In this document: piece by piece, positions 22,301 to 32,077 of the stretch
Position numbering within the stretch: position 1 is the stretch's first letter
Layout: every line of letters begins with the position of its first letter
Source: Yamagishiella unicocca
Lineage: Eukaryota; Chlorophyta; Chlorophyceae; Chlamydomonadales; Volvocaceae
Length of the DNA: 64,000 nt
Direction: 5' to 3'
NCBI GenBank assembly: GCA_003116995.1
Contig: BDSL01000036.1
Location: 744,001 to 808,000, forward strand
Program-made: the position numbers and the translations under genes
The notes under the pieces: generated by a model
Told to the model about the DNA's origin: nothing
What the model saw: the letters and a program-made list of their open reading frames with translations, nothing else
Databases searched by the model: none

Positions 22301-25300
22301 CTGAGGCGACACCGGTATTGAAGCCGGATGGATGCGGATGCCGGGCTCCAAGACGGCTGGATTGTGGCAGCACCGACGACGTTGTGGGGTCTTGATGTGC
22401 AGCGCGGTTATCAGCGGATGACGCCCTGCGGCTAGCCTCTGCAGCAGCCGGGCGCCGGAGAAGCTTCGGCGTTTCCTGGACGTGTGAGTAGTGTTCGTGG
22501 CTGCTAGTGGAAGGCAACAAGTCCACCGTACCAGTGGATGTTGCGCCCCCCCAGACCCCTGCGCTGCCACTACCGCCAGCCCCCGTGCTGCGGTCGCCGC
22601 CTGCAGCACCAGTCCATGAGCGCTGACGGGCTATGCCGCTGCCGCCACTCTCCGTGGGAACTCTGCTGCCAACACCACGACCAGTCTCCGTGCTACGGCC
22701 GCTGCCTGAAGCGCCGCTAGAAGAGCGCTGCCCAATGGCACCGCTTGCGCCTCGTTCAAGGGGACCTCTGCTGCCACTACCGTCGATTTCTGTGCTACGG
22801 CCGCCTCCCCCAGTGCCGCTAGAGGAGCGCTGTCCTATGACACCGCTGCCGCTGCGCTCAATAGGGCCTCTGCTTGCACTGCCACTAGTCTCTGTGCTTC
22901 GTTCGCCTCCCCCAGTGCCACTAGGGTATTGCTGACCTACGACACCGCTGGCGCTGCGTTCAATGAGGCCTCTATTGGCACTACCACTAGTTCCAGTGCT
23001 ACGGCCGCCGCCATCAATGGCGTTAGAGGAGCGCCGTCCAATGGCACCGCTTGCGCCTCGTTCAAGGGGACCTCTGCTGCCGCTGCCAGCAGTTTCTGTG
23101 CTTCGGCAGGCAGCACCAATGCCACTGGGGTAACGCTGTCCAATGGCACCGCTGCCGCTGCGTTCAATGGGGCCTCTACTGGCACTACCACTCGCTTCTG
23201 TGCTGCGACCGCCGCCACCAGTTTCGTTAGAGGAGCGCCGTCCGATGGCACCGCTGCCACTGCGTTCAATAGGACCTCTGCTGCCGCTAAGACCGGCTTC
23301 CCTGCTACGGCCGCCGTCATCGGCACCGCTGGAGGAGCGCTGTCGTGCTATGCCGCTGCCGCCACCCTCTGTGGGACCTCTGCTGCCGCCGCCACCAATG
23401 CCGCTGGAGGAGCGCTGGTGGGCTCCACCACTGCCACGGCGCTCGGTAAAACCAGTGCTGCCGCTCATTATGCTCGTACCTCCAGGCAAGCTAGCCGCAA
23501 GGCTGCGGCGCGCCATCTCAGTCAACTGGATGCTGCTGGGCACAGACATGGCTGACAGCGAGAAGCCGCTTAAGGACGACAATTGAGTGGAAGGCAGCGA
23601 GTAGCGCTGATGTGCGCGCCCCATTGATGCCGCCTGTCCTGCAAGAGGAGCTGCTGCGGTAGGCCGTGGCTGGGTAGCCATTGCGGGCCGCCACTCTGTC
23701 CCGGAGCGTGATGAGGAGGGCACAGACGCTGGACGCGACCTGCCGCTGGACGTGGGCGGAACCTTGGCACGCCGCACGCGTTCGGCGGAGCGGGCTTCCC
23801 GGGACTGTCCTGACTGTCGTCGCTCGAGCGAGGGATCCGTCAACGGCACGCTGTTGCGTAGCGGCGATGGGCGCCGTGCCTCCGATCCCGAAGCACCGGA
23901 AGATTTTGCAGCCAGCTGCCGTGGCGAGGTGGGCGGGCTTGCGAGACGGAGCGTCAAGGGGCCAAGCTGCTGCTTGCGGGGGCCCCCTGCGGGGGGCCCA
24001 CTGCGCCCGCTTGTGTTGCCGCTTATGAAGTTATTGTTACTGTCGCTACTGCCGCCCCGCGCGGGCAATAGCTCGTGCTCTTGATGTGCCCGAGCGATAC
24101 GTGGACTGCTGCTGCGGCGACTGCTGCCAGGAGATTCGAATACATCAGTTCCTCGGCCAAGAGCGGATGCAGCTTCCCGCCGCGTAGCTGGAGCCGCCCT
24201 GGCGCCATTCCCATCGCTGTTCCAAGGTGGCCCCTGTCGGTCGTCGACAGGGGCTTCGCGCGGGGTTTCCGGAGGCGGCCTGGCGTCAAGGCCACTTTTG
24301 TCGACAGCTGCCCGGGGAAGAGATGTTGCCACTTCTGGAATTAGTGGAGGTATGAGGCTGCTGAATTCGAACTTGGCTGGAGTACCGCTTCTGCGTGCAG
24401 ACTGCGCCACCAGCGGCTGCGGTACTAGCAGCTTCTCTTCGCGGGCTGTAGGTGAGCTGGCCCGCGCCGCCTCCTCTTCCGCTAATACCTGCAGAGCGCG
24501 TGGCGAGGAGCGCAACTTGCGTGTAACGCTATATGTGATGGCGGGATCAGGTGAGGGCCACACCCTGCGGCAGGGCGACACGCCAGGGCTGGAGCTGCGG
24601 CTCCGGCTACGCCGGCGAGCTGATGGGGGGCTGCCGCTGCGTGGGCTGTAGCTGGTCGGTGCATCAAAGCGCTGGAGGCTGCGCTGACGAGGTGACGTGA
24701 ACATACCATGCAACATCTGAGGCGTAGCTGTGACACTGGTCTGGGCTATGGGAAAGACGGTATGTACAGTCGAACCACCTTCGGCGTTGCGTACAGCATC
24801 AGCGCCTGTGCTGCGCCCCCCGGGGTTGACGCTGCGCTCTGGAGGCGGCGATGGTGACCGGCTTGGTCGACCCATGCGGGTCGACTTTGTCCAACCGCTT
24901 TCGCGGGGGTCTTTCTGCGGCTGTACCACCCGCCGCGGTGGCGCCAGCCGCAACGTGGCATCACCCCAAGGCTGGAAAGGGTCACTGTCGCGCTTGGGGC
25001 TGCTGCGCGTGGTATCAGACGGGGCTGTCTTGGGCCGACCCGAAGGAGCCGGCCGTTCCCCGGTTGCGCTGCCGTGTGGACGCAGCAGCAGCTTGAGGAC
25101 ACCCTGGGTCGCCTCGCCCGGTACATCATTCGTGGCGGCGAACACAGGACTCCTGGCAACGGCGCGGGACACCGGGGGCGTGGCAGACGGGGAGGAAGAA
25201 GTGGCGGGGCGGGCCGGTACGCCGGTGGCAGGAGTGATGACTTGGAGGCAGACACCGCCCGGAAGTAGAGATGGCGTTGGAGGGGGCGAAAATTTCAACT

Positions 25301-25491
25301 GCGCCTAAGCGGAAGTGCGAATTGCTCAGCGCTTAAGAGGACTGCACGCCGCACCATCAGGTCGGCGCGTGCTGTCGAGGGCGAGACCAAAAGCGATGAT
25401 CGCACCCGTTCATGTGCCCACCACGCACTGCAGGATGGGTTGCTGCATGCGCTGCAGCAGCACGGCGACGCAAGTAAGCCTCCGCCGCCAT
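16308..25491 (-). CDS. Giant low-complexity protein with two repeat domains, about 2866 aa
   Basis: Four exons in phase: 25491-25429, 25298-22146, 21936-21205 and 20960-16308. Donors are GTGCGT, GTGGGC and GTGCGG. The start at 25491 (MAAEAYLRRRAAAAHAA) has a good algal context and supplies the ATG that the big second exon lacks. Residues 22 to about 640 are Ser/Pro/Arg-rich and probably disordered. Residues 645-940 are tandem copies of a Ser/Gly-rich unit of about 34 residues. Residues 1073-1400 look folded and helical (FRHAFDRLKRRLALHVSDPD; GLVAEVLQALEESAHQLGLQ). Residues 1650-2390 are an Ala-rich helical repeat of the AREAAxAA type. The C-terminus has a short helix (LALRLQRLADRTTQLQQRVE). 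No enzyme domain or membrane segment is visible. A structural or scaffold role is a guess; I do not recognise the gene. Confidence 0.78.
17740..19950 (-). repeat. Ala-rich helical repeat tract (AREAAxAA)
   Basis: About 740 codons on the minus strand consist of variants of A-R-E-A-A-x-A-A, with occasional A-E-R-x-A-A and A-L-E-A-A-V units, spaced mostly eight residues (24 bases). The plus strand is open in several frames across it because of this composition. It forms the core of the last exon of the giant gene. Confidence 0.85.
22545..23430 (-). repeat. Coding minisatellite, about 102-bp unit (34 aa)
   Basis: Eight to nine diverged tandem units in exon 2 of the giant gene. Each reads roughly SRGPIERSGSGAIG, then QRSSSGTGGGGRSTETSG. 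Plus-strand ORFs over this stretch are mirror artefacts of the repeat. Confidence 0.85.
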
Positions 25492-26259
25492 GCTAGCCCA
25501 ATCTGGATTGGTAAACCTGACAGCTATGCTCCCCGCGACGAGCAGTCGACAACACCATTGGCGGGTGAACGCCCTGCGGTGCTTGCTTAGACGGACATTA
25601 AGTGTCTGAGAAGCTCCATCTCAGCGACTGATGTGGCGCACTCCCGTGTGCTGGTAGCAGAGGCACACTGAAGCGGTGCCTCTGCCGTACCCCAAGCCTT
25701 TCCTCGCCACATCTTAGGGAACGCTTACGAGAATGCTCACTTAGCTGCCACTAGGCTGCAAATGTGGCCGTAGAAGCCAATAGGACCGGGACACGCGCCT
25801 GCTGGCAGGAGTTCAACCTGCTGGCTCGGCTTCCAGATAGTTGCAGACCGGAATGTTCTTCTAGGAAGCCAATGTTGCCCAGCGACGCGGCGACGCACGC
25901 GTTAGACCCAGTGACCCCGCCCCCCCCTCCCGAAGCATGAAACACAGGAAGTGCGATCTCCCCACTGTGTAGAAGATCAAACCATCACAGCGCCCACCGC
26001 TGCGCAGATCGAGCGATGGTAACACGTACCACGCGGCTTGAAGGGTGGTGAGAGCGCCTCCCATCGCGGCCGTCACGCAATCCAACGCAAATGTTGTTGG
26101 GTACTCTTGCATAAATGTTGGGAGCAGGACCCAGATTTATACCTGACCCTAACACATGAGCTACCTAACACGTGACCCTAACACGCCGTGTTTTCCTTCC
26201 TAATAGCGAGATCCGTGTCAGTTCCTATCGCACTGATATACCCAAGCGCAAATCAGAAC
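25492..26259. other. Intergenic region between two minus-strand genes
   Basis: Should contain the promoter of the giant gene and the 3' UTR of the upstream gene. Short ORFs on both strands lack coding character. I found no TGTAA on the minus strand here. Confidence 0.4.
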
Positions 26260-28457
26260 CTACCAGCCTGGGGCGCCCGCGGCGCTACCAGCCTCCCCGG
26301 CACGTGCACCTACGCCAGCGTAGTCTGACTCTGCACTGCTCGGCGACGCCCACTGGTTGCGCGCACTGCTGTAGCGCGAAATGACGGCGTCCAGGTGAGC
26401 CTTCGCAGCAACTGTCCGCTGCTGCTGCCGCTGCACCGCCGCATCCTCCTCCGCCTGCCGACGCTGTTCGAGCTGCTGCTGCCGTTTCGCCGCCACTCGT
26501 GCAGCAATCTCAGCTTCCTTGGCGGCCACAAGTGCGGCGGCGGCGGCATCCTGGAAGTCGATACATACAATGGAAGTGAAGCATTTCAGGGCCGACATCC
26601 GTTTGAAACACACGGTACAGCCTCAGGTACTAGTTGGGGGTGCGTCACCTGGCAGGTGGATGTGCGACCAGCATTCAACAGGACATTCGAGCCAATCAGA
26701 TACCGGTATGTACTGGGAAGGATGTACAAGTAATCTTTGTCTACAGGTTGTAGGGTACGGCGTCATGCTCCGCACCTGGTCCGTGTATGCATCGTCTCCT
26801 ACTGCACGCACACCCCACTCGCCGCGGGACGTGCGCTGCTGGTCCCGCTGCGACTGTGAGTGCGTGCCGCTGCGGCCACCGCCACCTGCGGGCTTCGATA
26901 CGTCCTCTGCCGTCCGAGCGCCGCATCGGCTCCTTACATGCTGTCCACCGCCACCTGCGCGGGCTGACCCTGTGCTGCCAGCGCCGTCCGCATGTGCGCC
27001 GTAGGTGCCAGCATCACCATCGCCAGCACGTCGTGCGGGTGCGTGCGCCTTATGCGACACTCCGTCGTTCGCAACTGTGCGGGCGTCAGCGGCTTGCCCC
27101 TCGGTGTTGCTGCGCGCAGGCAACAGGATACGTCAGCGCACCTTTATCGCACGCGTGATACCGTGTTTGCAGTCTGCATGCTATACGTCGCCCCCACAAG
27201 GGACGTGGTGACCAGCACGTAAGTCATCCTACATGACGCGCGCCGCATCCCAGCTGTTATTTCTTGCCCTTAATCCTCCTATTTGGACCGAAACCTGAAT
27301 GAAGCACGCGCACCAAACGTACCTGCGCCCTGCGTTACCAGCTCTGGACCGCGACAAGTCGAAGCCCCGTGCCTGCATATTACTGTTTGGGGAAGCGGCG
27401 TTACAAATGGGCCATCGCGTAATCCTGTCGAAACATATGCGGACAGCTGGTCTGTGTGTCACCTGTGGAAGGTGTGAACAAGTCCCTGCAGCTGCCCCGG
27501 ACACAAGTTTGGGTGGTGGCCACCGGTGTGCTGCTGCTGAGGGCTCTTAGACCCTTGTGCGGCACCGACTGGGGAGGTAGAGCGGCTTCGAGGCTGCGCC
27601 GCTGCGCGTGATGGCGATAAGCCCCTGCAGCAGGCAGCAGAAGACACCCAGCAATGTTGTTGGATGGACTAGGCCTTCCGGCTTTACGGCCTCCGTACCC
27701 AAGCCAGGCTTCTTCCATTCCCAGAGAAATTCCAAAGTCGGACCCCGTCACGGCCAATCCCACCCCTCAGCACATCCTCGTCCTGAAAACGTTGCCTTCC
27801 AAGACGGGGTGTGACGTGCACCTTCCCCTCGGACAGTAAATCAGATTGGGCGTCCATTTGCCTCAAGGCTAATATTTCGCACCTGTACGCGAGGTGGTTG
27901 GGCAGGTTTGGCAGAGAGCCGTCCGGTGGCATTGCAGTAAACGGCAGCTCCAGGTGACCCTGTTGTAGCTGTGCTAGCAGCAGCGTGCAATACGTGTTGC
28001 GATTGCGCTTCCACACGGCATTGCTGGTCTGTACAGGGGGTGGTAAGACGCAAAACAGTTCAGGCAGGATGGTATTATTTACGTCAGATTCCTATCAGCC
28101 CGAAACAAAAACCCTGACTTTGGGACGGGGGCGCGGCGCTTCAGGACCATGGCTGGGTCACTATCGACCCAAGCATCCCAATGCGCTTTACCGGTTCTCT
28201 GAGCTTGGTTAGCCATGCTTGTACACGAAGCTTGGCTGCCCGCGGTTGTGCCAGCGCCAGGATGGTAAGCTGCGCGGCGGTCTGGGATGCAAGAAGGTCG
28301 ACAACGGACGAATGGGTGAAACGCGCCGCTGGCAATCGCGTGTTAACTGTTTCCAACGATCGTATTGCGAAGATGCATGTCGATTCGTTTGCCAAGATAG
28401 CTGTGTGCTTACCTGCTGAAATTGTTGGTCCAAGTTCCCATCCGGTCGTGGCATCAT
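26260..28457 (-). CDS. Hypothetical protein with coiled-coil C-terminus, about 332 aa
   Basis: Six exons can be joined in phase: 28457-28413, 28281-28192, 27959-27883, 27624-27463, 27109-26776 and 26550-26260. The reading starts MMPRPDGNLDQQFQQ, then TAAQLTILALAQPRAAKLRV, then GHLELPFTAMPPDGSLPNL. A basic Ser/Gln segment (SPSRAAAQPRSRSTSPVG) and a Gly/Arg-rich disordered part follow. The end is a charged helix, ALVAAKEAEIAARVAAKRQQ, then QLEQRRQAEEDAAVQRQQQR, likely a coiled coil. The last two exons are the most secure. The first two are tentative, because an alternative acceptor at about 28322 would give a longer helical exon that does not fit phase. I do not recognise a domain. It is on the same strand as the giant gene, whose start is about 770 bases downstream. 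Confidence 0.6.
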
Positions 28458-28960
28458 ATTCCTGATGGACGCACAACAATATCTACAACAACGAAATTGT
28501 TTCGCAACACGAGTTTTAAGGCGTGGCTGTTGCTTGATAGCAGCTAGACCAGAGGACGTTGTTTGACCCGGTCAATCACGGCGTGAGTTAACAGAGTGCA
28601 AAATAAAATTGGAATTGCGCAGTACGTATAATTTAGTTATATTTCATACCAACAAAAGATACCGCCCGCTGAAATGGAGTAGTGCTGCAGTGCTCCTGTG
28701 CTCGGCCGTCGGCCCCATTGCAAGTACGGCAGCCACCAACCTAGCCCGAAACTGAGTTCGTCACACCACGCGCGCACGCAGCCATCTAAGGAATTTGCAT
28801 CTGAAACAGTGAGAAGGAACCCCACAGCGCTAACCCGAGCCTTTAAGCACACAAACCACTTTACCGCGTCGCTGCACAGAACATTTCGTCTATCCCTCGC
28901 GAGCGAGAAGCAGCGCAGCGTTATACCTTCCTGCCTTCGCATTCCGGGCATCCACGATGG

Positions 28961-29071
28961 CTGTCCTGCACAGCGCCCTCCATGACTGCCGCGGTAACTG
29001 TCCTGCACAGCGCCGTCCATGACTGCCGCGGTGGCTGTCCTGCACAGCGCCCTCCATGACCGCCGCGGTGC
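28961..29071. repeat. Three tandem 37-bp repeats
   Basis: Copies at 28961-28997, 28998-29034 and 29035-29071, each ctgtcctgcacagcgccctc plus catgactgccgcggtgg, with one to three differences. They sit directly before and into the small ORF with the cysteine box. Confidence 0.9.
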
Positions 29072-29208
29072 GTTGCCGAACTGGGGCACGACCAGGCCGT
29101 GCGCGTGGATCAGCCTGCGTGCCGCACCACCTGGTGGTAGGCCCGTCCAGCCTGGGCAACACCTGCTACGCTAACACGTGGCTCCCTTCTCTGCCGCATG
29201 CCTCATGA
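29056..29208 (+). pseudogene. Fragment resembling a ubiquitin-specific protease cysteine box
   Basis: A 50-residue ORF contains GPSSLGNTCYANTWL at 29143-29187. The consensus Cys box of USP/UBP deubiquitinases is G-L-x-N-L-G-N-T-C-Y-x-N, whose Cys is the catalytic nucleophile. Six consecutive residues, LGNTCY, match. The Gly-Leu and the first Asn before them are not kept, and no Gln-Cys-Leu follows. I found no His box or finger region on either strand in the next 3 kb. It is most likely a gene fragment or decayed copy, or a single exon whose partners I could not identify. The ORF begins inside the 37-bp repeat array. Confidence 0.4.
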
Positions 29209-30042
29209 ACCCCACGAGTCGTGAGCTGCGAAGTGGCAGCGATGATCGACGGTAGGTCTGGGGCCCATCGAAACAGCTACTCCTAAAATATGAGGGCCCC
29301 CAGCCCCCGAACTCTTGTGGGCCGCAGCCATTAAGCAGCAACCAACCTCCATGTCGGTAAAGGACGCCAGGACCAGCACATTCCAGGCACATGGTTGCAC
29401 GGCAGCGGAGGGTCTGCATGCGATCGACCCCGGACCCTCCCGTGCGGATGACCCCCCCATGAGAGCCCTTATGCCATCCCTCCTTTGTGGTCTACTAACC
29501 TTAGGCCGCTTGTGCAAAATTGATAAGGCCCTAGTTATGACGCGTTATGACGTGAAAGGCATGTCCGTACCGTGTGGCGTGGACGGGCTTGGCAAGCCTG
29601 AAGTGGTCGGGTCATGTCATATGTGCATAAGACATTCTTAGGAGGCGACTATTATGATCGGGATCCCAAGGATCGTGCCATTCACCGTGGGGTGGTCGAG
29701 TTTTGGGCCCTTTTACGGGGGTTTGCTGCGTTGGGGCTTCTCTGGAACGGTTGGGCCGCAGTGGCATCTCGGCATCCCTTTTTGTGGGTAGTCGCCGGTC
29801 GCCTTGTGTGTGGAGAACCAGCTAATGTCCTGGTGGATTCGTGATCGGCCCGGGTTGTTGGGGGGCCGGGTTTTTCCCTTGCTTCTTGTTTTCCGTGTCC
29901 GCCATTCTGATACCCTTCGTTCCTTACAACACCCGTGTGCGCTCATGAGCATCGTGCCCCATCCGTGGCCCAACTCCCTAACGACAATGCTTACACAACT
30001 ACCGTACTTACTGGTGTTGCGGTGGTTTGCCATTGTTCGGGT

Positions 30043-30122
30043 GAAGTTCGGTTTCTGTCTCTTTCGTCTCCTTCAGTGTCAGGCGATGTGCCCGATGGTT
30101 CTGCCTTTTGTCTCGGGCCCGC
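30043..30122 (+). repeat. Dispersed repeat, copy D (truncated)
   Basis: Matches copies A-C over the part ctccttcagtgtcaggcgat, gtgcccgatggttctgcc and ctcgggccc, but lacks the terminal GTAAC-N-GTTAC palindrome. It faces copy B, 300 bases away. Confidence 0.6.
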
Positions 30123-30424
30123 AGAGATCAGATGGGACGCGAACCAAAACGCACCCTAGCAAGACTGAATACCCCGGGGAACAGGAAGTCGGGGAGCTCG
30201 AAACGTCTACAGAGTTTGTGATAACAGGAGTCGAAAGGGTAGCGGTCCACGTTTGGGCATCACCCCCTGCCCAAGGTGCAGCACCACGCCTCAGATGATT
30301 GCAGCACCTAGGCGGGTGGCACTGTTGCAGTAACAAGGGTTTTACATAGCACAGGTGAACGATTGAACAACATTCGCCAGCCTGCTGGATAGTCCTCATG
30401 AATGTGTGACTGTGTACCTGTGTG

Positions 30425-30530
30425 TACGTGTAGTGGTAACTGTTACAGCAGGACCCAGAACGTACGACAAAGTCATCGGGCGCATTGCCTGGCACTGAAA
30501 GAGACGCAGGAAGAAGAACAAACATGAACA
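30425..30530 (-). repeat. Dispersed repeat, copy B
   Basis: On the minus strand it reads ttcttcctgcgtctctttca, gtgccaggcaatgcgcccga and ends gtaacagttaccac, closely matching copy A at 13938-14038. Confidence 0.75.
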
Positions 30531-32077
30531 AACCGTCTACCGAGATACGACCTGATACGACAAACCACCCAGAACCCCCGAACAAGGGCCCAGAGAGCAA
30601 ACAGTGACATGCGTACGAAGTTTAATTCCAGAAGAGTACGCACATCGGTATGTTTTCTCCCCATCATATATTCAAGTTAGACGCCCTTTGCAAGGCCCCA
30701 AAACGTGTTGCACAAATTCCCATAAAACTATCGCGTCTAAGCACACATGGCCCAATGGTAGGGCGAGGCGGCAAGAATTGCACGAAAACTTGGGGACCAT
30801 GGAGACTACCCCAACTGCTTCCATTAGCCATCACGTTTGTGTAGCGCGTGAGCAGAAAAAGCAAAGGTAGTACCTGGTACACAACCCCCAACCCCCACGC
30901 CTGAGCTTAAGCCATATATTGGCGAACGAAATTCGAAGCAACCACTCGGTCGGATATCCAAGCAAGTAGAGTCGCGGACTCCGATACGCTTGCCGTTATT
31001 ACCGCTCTGGTGGCAGACTTGTCTTGCAAGCTGCAAGCAATGAAGAACTTAACCACATACTGCATGTGGTAGTCGGTTGCTAACTGCATGCTAACTGGCG
31101 TCCACCCACCGCAATTATGCCGAGACTCTTCCGCGCACGCGTGGCCGGCGTGGCCCCCCGTTGTTGTTGTAACGGTTGGTGTTGCAAATGGCAACCCAGC
31201 AAGCGTGTGCATGCATTGGCAAGCACACGGTGTACAAGTACATGGACTGAGATGGTGGAGCATTATCTGAAACCAAGCCTTCCCTATTAATATCCTGCGA
31301 AAATGCTGAGCAAGTCCACAAGGGTCCACAGCTCACCTGCCATACAGACGGCGTTCATTCAACCAGGGTCCAACCACGCATGAACGCACTCAACGTCACT
31401 CAAATGTCCCTCGACGCTTCTTCAACGAACCCAGCTTATAACCACGCGCACATCCCTTATTTTAACTGGCAGACACTGGCCGGCGGTTGGTTTCGCTTCC
31501 TCCTTTCGCAATTTTTGCGTTGTTCCAAAGACGCACATAGCCTCGGCCGGGCATACCTTATTCCGTCCGGCTTTATGTCGATCGTGCATATAGGAAAATG
31601 ACATCGGCAGATCCCTGCTTACGTCAGCATCGCGCACCAAAAGGGCTCTTCGGGTAGGTTCGGGTTTATCAAGGGAAGCTTCCTTACGGACCTTTCCCCA
31701 GTTACCTGTTTGCTTTCGGTTTCCCAACCATAGCATTTCGCGCACACAGCTTAACTGGTTTTGACGATATTCAAGCGGCAAGATTGCGCCGCTGGCATTG
31801 CCTTCTTTACCGGCCCCTCCTCTGGCCTGCCTTTGCCACCTGCATTTTTCGAGGATTGTGCGGCAGCAATCGCACTGCCTAGCCCGTAGCCAGACATCTG
31901 TCCATGCCACGCATTATAAGCCTGATGGCGACATCGAATTTCATGGCGTAACGGACGCGGAGTGGCACTAAGTGAGACGCGGCCAACTTGCGCACGGTGT
32001 CAGGATATCAGCGCTCCTGCAGCACAGTACCCGTCCTCCGTACATACATGCGCGTCCAACAATGCCACGTTGATCAC

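Larger units (their letters stand above)
28458..32077. other. Gene-poor region with repeats and gene remnants
   Basis: No complete gene could be built in these 3.6 kb. It holds the 37-bp tandem repeat, a short ORF with a deubiquitinase-like cysteine box, two facing copies of the dispersed repeat, and two stop-to-stop minus-strand ORFs (31329-30907 and 31910-31422) of uncertain status. The left end should contain the promoter of the 26260-28457 gene and the right end the 3' UTR of the channel gene. Base composition is visibly less GC-rich than in the exons. Confidence 0.5.

Noticed and set aside
22633..23586. Long plus-strand ORFs rich in Ala/Thr/Ser
   Set aside because: They are mirror frames of the 102-bp coding minisatellite of the minus-strand giant gene. 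No acceptor, donor or family match supports them.
28961..29071. 37-bp array considered as a CRISPR array
   Set aside because: The copies are directly adjacent with no spacers, and the context is eukaryotic nuclear DNA.
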